Origin: Pseudomonadota bacterium
Lineage (GTDB): Bacteria > Pseudomonadota > Alphaproteobacteria > Caulobacterales > Caulobacteraceae
Assembly: GCA_023428785.1 (NCBI GenBank)
Contig: JAEYWU010000005.1
Coordinates: 1 to 21,414, forward strand
Direction: 5' to 3'
DNA: 21,414 bases
The position numbers and the translations under genes were made by a program. Under the pieces are notes generated by a model, which was not told the DNA's origin, made no database searches, and saw only the letters and a list, made by a program, of their open reading frames with translations. This document shows positions 10,212-16,913 of the stretch, in pieces. Positions within the stretch are counted from its first letter, which is position 1, and each line of letters begins with the position of its first letter.

Positions 10212-10979
10212 ATGAGCCTCTCCGCGCCCGTGGTCATTCTGGACAAGCCGCAATTGGCCGAGAACATCGGCGCGGTCGCGCGGGTCATGGCCAACTTCGG
10301 GCTGGAAGAGCTGCGCATCGTCAATCCGCGCGATGGCTGGCCTCAGGACCGGGCCTGGGCCGCCGCCTCGGGCGCGGACTGGATCCTCGACGGGCTGAAG
10401 GTCTATCCGACCGTCGCCGAGGCGGTGGCCGACCTTCAGACTGTTCTGGCTACGACGGGGCGACCGCGCGGCCTGCGCATGCCGATCGTGACACCGCGCG
10501 AGGCCGCCGCCGACCTGCACCAGCAGTCCTCTCAGGGACTGAAGACCGGCCTTCTGTTCGGCGGGGAGCGGACCGGGCTGGAGACCGACGAACTGGTGCT
10601 CTGCCAGGCTATCGTGACAATCCCCGTCGACATGAAGCACAGGTCGCTGAACCTGGCGCAGGCGGTGTCCATCAACGCCTATGAGTGGCGCGTCACCGTG
10701 GACGCGGCGCCGCCTGAAATCTTCGGCGAGGCGGACCCTCCGGCGCCGGCGGCCGAGGTCGAGGGCATGTTTGGCCATCTGGAGACCGAACTTGAGAACG
10801 GCGGCTTCTTCCACCCGCCGGAGAAGAAGCCGACGATGATGCGGTCCATCCGCGCCATGCTGAACCGTGTGGGGCTGTCGTCGCAGGAGGTGCGGATGCT
10901 GCGGGGCATGATCGTGGCCCTCTCGAAGGGGCGCGGGCGCGTGCTTCAGCGCCGGGCCGAGGAAGCCGCCAAAGATTGA
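10212..10979 (+). CDS. trmJ: tRNA 2'-O-methyltransferase, TrmJ-like (SPOUT/TrmH family)
   Basis: TrmJ methylates the 2'-OH of the nucleotide at position 32 of tRNA, using S-adenosylmethionine. The 255 residues show the three SPOUT motifs in order: NIGAVARVMANFG (18-30, with the conserved Arg24), LFGGERTGL (115-123) and SLNLAQAVSI (145-154), which form the trefoil-knot cofactor site. A C-terminal helical extension (about 185-255) is as in TrmJ. The ATG at 10212 lies 4 nt after the hybrid-kinase stop. It could be read as the last gene of that unit or from its own weak promoter. Its stop codon overlaps the -35 element of the rpsD promoter. Family assignment is secure. The exact tRNA target is inferred. 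Confidence 0.9.
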   Translation: MSLSAPVVILDKPQLAENIGAVARVMANFGLEELRIVNPRDGWPQDRAWAAASGADWILDGLKVYPTVAEAVADLQTVLATTGRPRGLRMPIVTPREAAADLHQQSSQGLKTGLLFGGERTGLETDELVLCQAIVTIPVDMKHRSLNLAQAVSINAYEWRVTVDAAPPEIFGEADPPAPAAEVEGMFGHLETELENGGFFHPPEKKPTMMRSIRAMLNRVGLSSQEVRMLRGMIVALSKGRGRVLQRRAEEAAKD

Positions 10980-11004
10980 CATTGGAGGGAGGGGCGGTCA
11001 TAAG
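10976..11004 (+). promoter_or_regulatory. Sigma-70-like promoter for rpsD
   Basis: A perfect -35 TTGACA (10976-10981) is followed after exactly 17 nt by CATAAG (10999-11004), matching TATAAT at four of six positions. The TGA of trmJ (10977-10979) lies inside the -35 box. The next gene on this strand is rpsD. Confidence 0.65.
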
Positions 11005-11128
11005 CCCCGCCTTCACGCCTCGGCCGCAAACCGGGGCGCGATCCATTACGGACGATGCGTGGACCGCCGTTGAGATCGCCTTCCCAATACCGGGGAGGCC
11101 GGGCCGCATCAGCATAGAGAGACGACGT
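11005..11128 (+). promoter_or_regulatory. Structured 5' leader of rpsD
   Basis: About 110-120 nt separate the predicted transcription start from the rpsD ATG. GCCCCG (11004-11009) can pair with CGGGGC (11032-11037), and further GC-rich inverted segments lie at 11060-11110. S4 is known to autoregulate its mRNA in other bacteria, so translational control here is plausible but not shown. Confidence 0.35.
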
Positions 11129-11746
11129 ATGTCGAAGCGCCACAGCGCCAAGTACAAGATCGACCGCGCCATGGGTGAAAACCTGTGGGGTCGTTCCAAG
11201 TCCCCGGTCAACAAGCGTCAGTACGGCCCCGGCCAGCACGGCCAGCGCCGCAAGTCCAAGGTCTCTGACTTCGGCCTGCAGCTGAAGGCCAAGCAGAAGC
11301 TCAAGGGCTACTACGGCAACCTGACCGAAAAGCAGTTCCGTCGCACCTACGACGAAGCCGCTCGCCGCAAGGGCAACACCTCCGAGCTGCTGATCGGCCT
11401 GCTTGAGCAGCGCCTGGACGCCATCGTCTACCGCGCCAAGTTCGTCCCGACCGTCTGGGCCGCCCGTCAGTTCGTCAACCACGGCCACGTCACCGTCAAC
11501 GGCAAGAAGGTGAACATCGCCTCCTACCGCGTGAAGCTGGGAGACGTCGTCGAGGTCAAGGAAAAGTCCCGCAACATGGCTCTGGTGCTTGAAGCCCAGC
11601 AGTCGTCGGAGCGTGACATCCCCGACTACCTCGAAGTCGGTGATCGCGGCTTCTCCATCCGCATGACCCGCGTGCCGGAACTGGCTGAAGTTCCGTACGC
11701 CGTGAAGATGGAACCGAACCTGGTCGTCGAATACTACGCCTCGTAA
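11129..11746 (+). CDS. rpsD: 30S ribosomal protein S4
   Basis: S4 binds 16S rRNA early in assembly of the small subunit and lines the mRNA entry channel. The product is 205 residues from the ATG at 11129, the normal alphaproteobacterial size. An upstream in-frame extension is open but would add 51 residues with no S4 match, so this start is chosen. It begins MSKRHSAKYKIDRAMGENLW. The rRNA-binding S4 domain lies at about 93-155 (LLEQRLDAIVYRAKF, then VTVNGKKVNIASYRV). The conserved end is VVEYYAS. Here rpsD stands alone, not in an alpha operon. It has its own promoter and leader upstream and a strong terminator 29 nt after the stop. Confidence 0.98.
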   Translation: MSKRHSAKYKIDRAMGENLWGRSKSPVNKRQYGPGQHGQRRKSKVSDFGLQLKAKQKLKGYYGNLTEKQFRRTYDEAARRKGNTSELLIGLLEQRLDAIVYRAKFVPTVWAARQFVNHGHVTVNGKKVNIASYRVKLGDVVEVKEKSRNMALVLEAQQSSERDIPDYLEVGDRGFSIRMTRVPELAEVPYAVKMEPNLVVEYYAS

Positions 11747-11775
11747 GCGGCGCGACGATCCCAAAGATCTGAGAA

Positions 11776-11808
11776 GGGCCCCGGAGCGATCCGGGGCCCT
11801 TTTTCTTT
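11776..11808 (+). terminator. Intrinsic terminator after rpsD, shared with the opposing gene
   Basis: A perfect 10-bp stem, GGGCCCCGGA (11776-11785) with its complement (11790-11799), is closed by the tetraloop GCGA, a GNRA loop. TTTTTCTTT follows. The T-tract serves the + strand (rpsD). The hairpin also follows the - strand oxidoreductase stop, so it may terminate both ways. Confidence 0.93.
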
Positions 11809-12913
11809 AGCCGTGCTGATGGCCGTAGCCCGGCCATGCAGCCTTGGCGGCGCGACCATATTGCTTGGGCAGATGCTGATCTGCGCCGAGGGCAGCGGCG
11901 GCGTGATGGCCCCAGGCGGGGTCGTCGAGCACGGCGCGGGCCAGGGCGATCATATCGGCCTGGCCGGAGGCGACTATGTCTTCGGCCTGTTGGGGCGTGA
12001 CGATCATTCCGACGGCCATGACGATGGCGTCGGGGACCGCTTGTTTGACCGCCTGGGCGAAGGCCAGCTGATAGCCGAGTTCGCCGCCAGGGATGGAGGC
12101 CTTGGCGACGTTGCCGCCTGAAGTAAGGTGAAGATAATCGTAGCCGATATCGTGTAGGGCCTCGCCGAAGGCCTGAACCTCCTCGATCGCGATGCCGCCC
12201 TCGATCCAGTCAGAGCCGTTGAAGCGCGCGCCGAGCGCCTTGGTGCGCGGCCAGGCTTCGCGCAGGGCGCGGGCGACGCGCAGCGGAAAGCGCATGCGGT
12301 TCTCAGGCGAGCCGCCGTATTCGTCGGTACGCTGGTTGGAGATGGGGGAGAGGAACTCGCTGAGCAGATGGCCGTGGGCGGCATGGAGCTCGACCAGGGC
12401 GAAGCCCGCGCGGTCGGCGCGACGTGCGGCCTGGACGAAGGCCTCGACTACGCGATCCATGCTAGCCTGATCCAGTTCGGTGGGCGTATGCCAGCCATCG
12501 GTGAAGGCGATGGGCGACGGGGCGCAGGTCTCCCATGCCTTGTCAGCCGGAGCCGGACCGCCTCGGTCGATCCAGGGCGGATTAGTCGAGGCCTTGCGGC
12601 CAGCGTGGGCCAGTTGGATGCCGATAGGCGTGTCGGAATAGGTGGCGATGCCGTCAAGCAGGGTCTTGAAGGCGGCTTCCTGTTCGTCGGTGTAGAGGCC
12701 CGTGTCAGCCCAGGAGATGCGACCGGCGGCCTCGACACCCGTGGCCTCAATGATAACGACCGAGGCCCCGGATATGGCCATGCGGCCGAGGTGCTGGGCG
12801 TGCCAAGGTTGAACGACCCCGTCGACGGCCGAATACTGGCACATCGGGGCGACGGCGATCCGGTTCGAAAGGCTGAGGGGGCCGACCTGGATCGGGGAAA
12901 AGAGCTGGCTCAT
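11807..12913 (-). CDS. Old yellow enzyme family NADH:flavin oxidoreductase (YqjM/NamA-like)
   Basis: These FMN enzymes reduce activated C=C bonds of enones and similar electrophiles with NAD(P)H. The 368-residue TIM-barrel protein has the marks of the thermophilic-like (YqjM) class: MCQYSA with Cys25 and Tyr27 near the flavin, IQLAHAGRKAS (about 99-109), the substrate-binding His177/His180 in VELHAAHGHLLSEFLSP, and YGGSPENRMRFP. Late in the barrel are YLHLTSGG and ADMIALARAVLDDP, which hold the FMN phosphate. The ATG at 12913 lies 52 nt after the thioesterase gene and is probably part of the same - strand unit. The natural substrate is unknown. Nothing looks broken. Its stop codon overlaps the T-tract of the rpsD terminator. 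Confidence 0.93.
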   Translation of the reverse strand: MSQLFSPIQVGPLSLSNRIAVAPMCQYSAVDGVVQPWHAQHLGRMAISGASVVIIEATGVEAAGRISWADTGLYTDEQEAAFKTLLDGIATYSDTPIGIQLAHAGRKASTNPPWIDRGGPAPADKAWETCAPSPIAFTDGWHTPTELDQASMDRVVEAFVQAARRADRAGFALVELHAAHGHLLSEFLSPISNQRTDEYGGSPENRMRFPLRVARALREAWPRTKALGARFNGSDWIEGGIAIEEVQAFGEALHDIGYDYLHLTSGGNVAKASIPGGELGYQLAFAQAVKQAVPDAIVMAVGMIVTPQQAEDIVASGQADMIALARAVLDDPAWGHHAAAALGADQHLPKQYGRAAKAAWPGYGHQHG

Positions 12914-12965
12914 GGCGGGTTCCGGGGAGAAACGGGAACCGTAGCTATTGCCGATCAGCCGCCGT

Positions 12966-13391
12966 TCAAGTGTCCGGCGAGAACGGAGCGATCATTCCCG
13001 GCGGAATCCGGCTGGGCCGCATGGTCTGCTGGTCGACCAGAACCCATTCGGAGACGCCTTGGGCGCAGAGCTGCCCGTCCTCGTTCTCGATACGGACGTA
13101 GCGGTTGAAGCGAGCGCCTTGCGGATCGCCGACCCAGGTTCGGGCGACTGGGCTGGAGCTCGGCGGAAGGGCCCGAAAATAGTCAACCTCGTGGCGCGAG
13201 GCGACCCAGGACCACTTGCCGCGGGTGTCGGCGTCGAAGCGGGCCATCCAGTGAGCTGTGCCCACGTCCTGGAGCCAGCGGACATAGACCACATTATTGA
13301 CGTGGCCATTCTCGTCGATGTCGGCGTCGGTGACGCTCAGGGGAACGACGAAGACCTCGCGGTCGTCGCGCGGCTCGAGCGGGCGTCTCAC
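12966..13391 (-). CDS. Acyl-CoA thioesterase, 4HBT hotdog fold
   Basis: This 141-residue protein probably hydrolyses acyl-CoA thioesters. It has the YbgC/FadM-type hotdog signature VTDADIDENGHVNNVVYVRWL (residues about 19-39) at the start of the central helix, then the beta strands ASRHEVDYFRAL and RYVRIENEDGQLCAQG. The start is GTG at 13391, within a GTGA overlap with the glutaredoxin stop, which supports both the start choice and co-translation with grxD. The length is normal for the family. Chain-length preference cannot be inferred. Pairing with an iron-sulfur glutaredoxin is not an obvious functional link and may only reflect operon packing. Confidence 0.88.
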   Translation of the reverse strand: MRRPLEPRDDREVFVVPLSVTDADIDENGHVNNVVYVRWLQDVGTAHWMARFDADTRGKWSWVASRHEVDYFRALPPSSSPVARTWVGDPQGARFNRYVRIENEDGQLCAQGVSEWVLVDQQTMRPSRIPPGMIAPFSPDT

Positions 13392-13732
13392 GCCGGCTCG
13401 ACGCCCTTTTCGTCCATCAGGGCCTTCAGTTCGCCGGACTGGAACATCTCTTTGACGATGTCGGCACCGCCCACGAACTCGCCCTTCACATAGAGCTGGG
13501 GAATGGTCGGCCAGTCGGAGAACGACTTGATGCCTTCGCGCAGAGCCTCGTCCTGAAGGACGTCGACGCCGATGAAGGGCACGCTGAGGTGGTCCAACAC
13601 CTGGACGACGAGGCCCGAGAAGCCGCAGCGCGGGGCGTCGGGATTGCCCTTCATGAAAAGCACCACCGGATTTTCGGCGATGGTTTGGCCGATGAAGGCG
13701 TGGACGGGATCTTGGGTCTGGGCGTCGGTCAC
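13388..13732 (-). CDS. grxD: Monothiol glutaredoxin GrxD (Grx4, CGFS type)
   Basis: CGFS glutaredoxins bind a glutathione-ligated [2Fe-2S] cluster and pass it on, usually together with BolA proteins. The 114 residues contain VVLFMKGNPDAPRCGFSG, where the CGFS site sits in the expected context, then the cis-Pro segment WPTIPQLYVKGEFVGG and the glutathione-binding GGADIVKEM. It is a single-domain protein of normal size. The start is GTG at 13732. The leader MTDAQTQDPVHAFI matches family N-termini. It overlaps the thioesterase gene by 4 nt and lies 51 nt downstream of the reductase-like gene. A bolA gene starts the same strand run, which agrees with a GrxD-BolA iron-sulfur role. Confidence 0.96.
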   Translation of the reverse strand: MTDAQTQDPVHAFIGQTIAENPVVLFMKGNPDAPRCGFSGLVVQVLDHLSVPFIGVDVLQDEALREGIKSFSDWPTIPQLYVKGEFVGGADIVKEMFQSGELKALMDEKGVEPA

Positions 13733-13783
13733 GGGAGGAGCCTTTGTTCGATGGCTCTCAGCTAGGCGCCGCGCCCCGCCGGG

Positions 13784-14710
13784 TCAAGCCGACTTGGCCG
13801 CGGCCTGGTTCACGCGGGCCATCTCGATCTGGGCCGGCATGCCCGGAGGCATGTCGCGATCAGGCACGCCGGCCAGGCGCGCCAGTTCGCCGGAATCGGC
13901 AGTGTCGATGATCACGCTGGCCAGGGTCGGCTCGGACAGGGCGTAGGAAAGGCAGATTTCTTCCGGGCCCCAGTTCGGCGTCTGGTGAAGAAAGGCGAAG
14001 GTGCCCACGCCTTTGAAGACGGGATCCTGCTTCGGCGCGCCGCCGCCCCAGCCGAAAAGGCCCTTCTTCGGCTGGCTTTCCGCCTCGACCTTCTTGGGTG
14101 TCGACAGGCTTTTGGGGAAATAGTCATAGGCCATGACCGCCATGTCGCGTTCGACGGCGGCGCGGACGCGGTTGCGGGTGGCCCAGTCGGAGTTGACGTT
14201 GAAGGGCGTCGTCAGGACGTCGAAGGCGTTGGTCGAGACATAGGCGTCCATGACCTCTTCACCACCAGCGATGCCGAGCATCTGGATGCGACCGGCGGCG
14301 CGCTGGGCCTTGAGAGCCGACAGGGTCGCCTGGGACAGTTCGTCCGCGCCGGGCTCGTCGAGGATGACCATATCGAGATAGTCGAGCCGCGCGGCGGCCA
14401 GGAGCTGGTCAACGGCCGCGGTGACGCTGGCAGGGGTGAAATCACGAACGCGCTGGCTGCGCTCACGGCGCGAGCCGACGCGCATGGCCACGAAGAGGAG
14501 GCGGCGGTCGACGGGGGCGATGGCGGCGCCGACCAGTTCGCCCAGCACCGGATCCGGCGTCTCGAGGTGGAAGGCGTTGATCCCGTGCTCCATGGCCTCG
14601 GTGACCAGGGCGATGCCGCCGTTACGGCCCCGGCCCACGGTGCGGTCGCTCAGATTGAGGGTGACGGCGGAGGCGGATTTTCCGGAACGGCCAAAGGGGC
14701 GGTAGCGCAT
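13784..14710 (-). CDS. Aldo/keto reductase-like protein lacking the catalytic tetrad
   Basis: The 308-residue protein has the outline of an aldo/keto reductase TIM barrel: MRYRPFGRSGKSASAVTLNL, EAMEHGINAFHLE, LDYLDMVILDEPG, RIQMLGIAG, and late SYALSEPTLASVIID, where family members choose the next step of the NADPH site. At the catalytic positions the usual Asp, Tyr, Lys and His appear to be His48, about Asp53, Arg77 and Asp118. Aligned by eye, no tetrad residue remains. A Lys/Gly-rich insertion (about 206-219, KKGLFGWGGG) interrupts the barrel. It probably acts as a non-catalytic or repurposed relative. It starts 2 nt after the bolA stop and precedes grxD, so it may belong to iron-sulfur or redox work. 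That is inference from context only. Confidence 0.8.
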   Translation of the reverse strand: MRYRPFGRSGKSASAVTLNLSDRTVGRGRNGGIALVTEAMEHGINAFHLETPDPVLGELVGAAIAPVDRRLLFVAMRVGSRRERSQRVRDFTPASVTAAVDQLLAAARLDYLDMVILDEPGADELSQATLSALKAQRAAGRIQMLGIAGGEEVMDAYVSTNAFDVLTTPFNVNSDWATRNRVRAAVERDMAVMAYDYFPKSLSTPKKVEAESQPKKGLFGWGGGAPKQDPVFKGVGTFAFLHQTPNWGPEEICLSYALSEPTLASVIIDTADSGELARLAGVPDRDMPPGMPAQIEMARVNQAAAKSA

Positions 14711-14712
14711 GA

Positions 14713-14952
14713 TCAGCTCTCGCTCAGGGGACGGGTTTCAAGGGCCAGGGCGTGGAGCTCTCCGCCCATCCGGCCGCCGAGAGCGGCGTAGACGAGCTGA
14801 TGCTGGCGCACGCGCGGCAGGCCCTTGAAGGCGTCCGAAGCGATCCGCGCGCGATAGTGATCGCCGTCGCCGGCGAGGTCGTCGATCTGGATCTCGGCGT
14901 CCGGAAAGGCGGCCCTGAGGGCGGCTTCCAGAACCTCGACGGGCATGGGCAT
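14713..14952 (-). CDS. bolA: BolA family protein
   Basis: BolA proteins bind CGFS glutaredoxins and form mixed [2Fe-2S] heterodimers. Some also act as DNA-binding regulators. The 79-residue product has the class fold: helix VEVLEAALRAAFPDAEIQI, the strand pair GDGDHYRARIASDAFKGL, the helix RVRQHQLVYAALGGRMGGE, and the C-terminal strand LHALALETRP. His33 and His51 are candidate cluster ligands. It is short, closer to the BolA2/IbaG size than to E. coli BolA. The ATG at 14952 is chosen, with an in-frame ATG two codons later. As first gene of the bolA to oxidoreductase run, its promoter should lie in the 14953-15267 gap. Confidence 0.93.
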   Translation of the reverse strand: MPMPVEVLEAALRAAFPDAEIQIDDLAGDGDHYRARIASDAFKGLPRVRQHQLVYAALGGRMGGELHALALETRPLSES

Positions 14953-15079
14953 ACGCGCGGAACTCCACGAAGTCGGTCTGAGAATGGGCCGTAAAGCTTA
15001 ATGAGTGGGAACCACGACGAGGTCTCCGTCACCACAAAATCAGCCGTCGGGGCCAAAGACGTCCGGACGGAAAAACACC

Positions 15080-15106
15080 GTCCACCTCGTCCACCTCGTC
15101 CACCTC
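15080..15106. repeat. Three tandem copies of a 9-bp unit
   Basis: GTCCACCTC occurs three times without interruption (15080-15088, 15089-15097, 15098-15106), followed by a partial GT. On the - strand the unit reads GAGGTGGAC. It lies about 130 bases upstream of bolA. Confidence 0.95.
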
Positions 15107-15229
15107 GTGCGGGTGGAGCGGCGATTGTCTGGCAGGGGCAAGGCATCTCGCCAGCATGGCCCGCACCGACCGGATGAGGACGAACTGATAGCCAAATCGG
15201 TGAATCTCGAACGGATTCTAAGGCCCTGC

Positions 15230-15246
15230 CGCCCGTAGAGCGGGCG
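15230..15246 (-). terminator. Small hairpin downstream of dnaB, weak terminator candidate
   Basis: CGCCCG (15230-15235) pairs with CGGGCG (15241-15246) around the loop TAGAG, 22 bases past the dnaB stop on the - strand. No T-tract follows on that strand, so strength is doubtful. Confidence 0.3.
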
Positions 15247-15267
15247 TCAGCCGATTGGCGGACGTCT

Positions 15268-16755
15268 CTAGCGCGGGTCGTAGCGGCCAGGCTGGGCAAG
15301 GTTGCCGAAGCGGGTGGTGTTGGCGTCGAACGATACCTTCACTGTTCCGATCGGGCCGTGACGCTGCTTGCCGATGATGACCTCGGCCTTGCCGCGCACC
15401 TCGTCCATGTCCTGTTGCCACTTGAGGTGATCCTCGGTGCCTTCGCGCGGCTCGGCGCGGCCGAGGTAATACTCCTCGCGGTAGACGAACATGACGCAGT
15501 CGGCGTCCTGTTCGATCGAGCCGGATTCGCGCAGGTCCGAGAGCTGGGGCCGCTTGTCCTCGCGGTTCTCGACCTGACGCGAGAGCTGCGACAGGGCGAT
15601 GATCGGCACGCTCAGTTCCTTCGCGAGCGCCTTGAGCGTCTGGGTGATCTCGGAGACCTCCTGCACCCGGTTCATGTCGCGCTTCCCGTCACCGACGGCC
15701 GTGGCCAACTGTAGGTAGTCGACCACGATCAGGTCCAGCCCCTGCTGGGCGCGCTTGAGGCGTCGGGCGCGGGCCGCGAGCTTGCCGATGGGCAGGCCGC
15801 CGGTGGCGTCGATGAACAGCGGGCTCTCGCCGATCTCGATGGCGGCGTCGCGAACGCGGCCGAACTCCGAGGCGGCGATCTCGCCCTTGCGCAGCTTGTC
15901 CGACGAGACTCCCGAGGCGTCGGCCAGGATACGCATGGCAAGCTGTTCGGCGCTCATTTCCAGCGAGTAGAAGGCGACGACGCCGCCGGAGACGGTCTTG
16001 CGCCCACCGTCCGGTGTCGGTTCCCAGCGATAGTTGCGGGCGACATTGAAGGCTATGTTGGTCGCCAGCGCCGTCTTGCCCATTGAAGGACGGCCAGCGA
16101 GGATCAGCAGGTCCGAGGGGTGCAGGCCGCCGAGCTTCTGGTCCAGATCCACCAGTCCGGTGGACAGGCCCGCCAAGCCGCCGTCGCGGTGGAATGCCTC
16201 AGCCGCCATGTCAACGGCGCCTGACAAGGCGTTGGAAAACGGCACAAAACCTGTGGATGTCGCCCCGGTCTCAGCCAAGGTGTAGAGCGACTGCTCGGCC
16301 AGTTCGATCTGGTCACGGGCTTCGCGTTCGGGATTCGGCGCGTCCTTGACGATGTCTCCGCCGATACGGATCAGGTCGCGGCGCAGGGCCAGGTCGTAGA
16401 CGATCCGGGCGTAGTCCTGGGCGTAGGCGCCGGGCGGGGCGCGGTCGACCAGGTCGGCCAGGTAGCGGATGCCGCCCAGTTCCTCGAAGGCCGGGTCGCG
16501 GCGAAAACGCTCGACCAGGATGTTGGGGTCGGCCAGCAAGCCCTGACGGATATGATCCTCGATCGCCTCGAACAGCCGCTGGTGGAACGGCTCGAAGAAA
16601 TGCTTGCCCGAGAGCTTGTCGCTGAGACGCTCCGAGACCTGGTTGTCGAACAGCAGCGCGCCCAGGACGGCCTGCTCGGCCTCCAGGTTGTGCGGCAGCG
16701 AGGCGACATCCGGGTCGGAAGAGGACGGGATGGGGGCAAGGGCTAGGGGGGTCAT
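15268..16755 (-). CDS. dnaB: Replicative DNA helicase DnaB
   Basis: DnaB is the hexameric helicase that unwinds DNA ahead of the replication fork and recruits primase. The 495 residues give the N-terminal helical domain (about 20-125, PHNLEAEQAVLGALL), a linker, and the RecA-like ATPase domain with Walker A GRPSMGKTAL (221-230), LEMSAEQLAMRI, Walker B LIVVDYLQL, and the conserved IALSQLSRQVENR and DLRESGSIEQDAD. It is of normal length with no intein. The ATG at 16755 follows no strong ribosome-binding site. A palindromic GTTAAC (16760-16765) lies just upstream of it. It is on the same strand as hfsD, which ends 158 bases upstream, but probably uses its own promoter. Confidence 0.98.
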   Translation of the reverse strand: MTPLALAPIPSSSDPDVASLPHNLEAEQAVLGALLFDNQVSERLSDKLSGKHFFEPFHQRLFEAIEDHIRQGLLADPNILVERFRRDPAFEELGGIRYLADLVDRAPPGAYAQDYARIVYDLALRRDLIRIGGDIVKDAPNPEREARDQIELAEQSLYTLAETGATSTGFVPFSNALSGAVDMAAEAFHRDGGLAGLSTGLVDLDQKLGGLHPSDLLILAGRPSMGKTALATNIAFNVARNYRWEPTPDGGRKTVSGGVVAFYSLEMSAEQLAMRILADASGVSSDKLRKGEIAASEFGRVRDAAIEIGESPLFIDATGGLPIGKLAARARRLKRAQQGLDLIVVDYLQLATAVGDGKRDMNRVQEVSEITQTLKALAKELSVPIIALSQLSRQVENREDKRPQLSDLRESGSIEQDADCVMFVYREEYYLGRAEPREGTEDHLKWQQDMDEVRGKAEVIIGKQRHGPIGTVKVSFDANTTRFGNLAQPGRYDPR

Positions 16756-16913
16756 GAGCGTTAACGGTTTGGACCATGCCGCGCCGCAACGACAATCGCG
16801 GACGTTCTCTAGCCTGTGAGCGAAATGGGCCGTCCTGTGGACGTGCGTGATTTCCGTAGACGGATCAGGAACGCGGCCGATTTTGCATATCGGCGTGCGG
16901 CGTATGCCGCGCG
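16756..16913. other. Intergenic region between hfsD and dnaB
   Basis: These 158 bases hold no gene. They should contain the - strand dnaB promoter; no clear consensus was found. A palindromic GTTAAC (16760-16765), which includes a TTAAC half-site as in CtrA boxes, lies 4 bases upstream of the dnaB start. Confidence 0.6.
16877..16910 (-). terminator. Two short hairpins after hfsD, weak terminator candidate
   Basis: On the - strand just past the hfsD stop, GCGGC/GCCGC (loop ATAC, 16897-16910) is followed by CCGAT/ATCGG (16877-16893). No run of T follows, so this is only a candidate. Confidence 0.3.

Larger units (their letters stand above)
14953..15267. other. Intergenic region between bolA and dnaB
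   Basis: These 315 bases carry no convincing gene. A 77-codon + strand frame (15005-15238) runs through the tandem repeat but has no family likeness. The stretch should hold the - strand bolA promoter, although no clear -35/-10 pair was seen, and the 3' end of dnaB transcription. It contains a 9-bp tandem repeat and a small hairpin, listed separately. Confidence 0.7.

Noticed and set aside
10976..11128. N-terminal extension of S4 from the upstream in-frame start
   Set aside because: The 51 extra codons match nothing in S4, and the predicted promoter lies within them.
12368..13108. + strand open frame opposite the old yellow enzyme and thioesterase genes
   Set aside because: Both - strand genes have clear family motifs. 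The + frame has none.
15005..15238. Possible small gene of 77 codons across the tandem repeat
   Set aside because: It has no family match, its composition is like random translation, no ribosome site is clear, and it is built partly from the 9-bp repeat.
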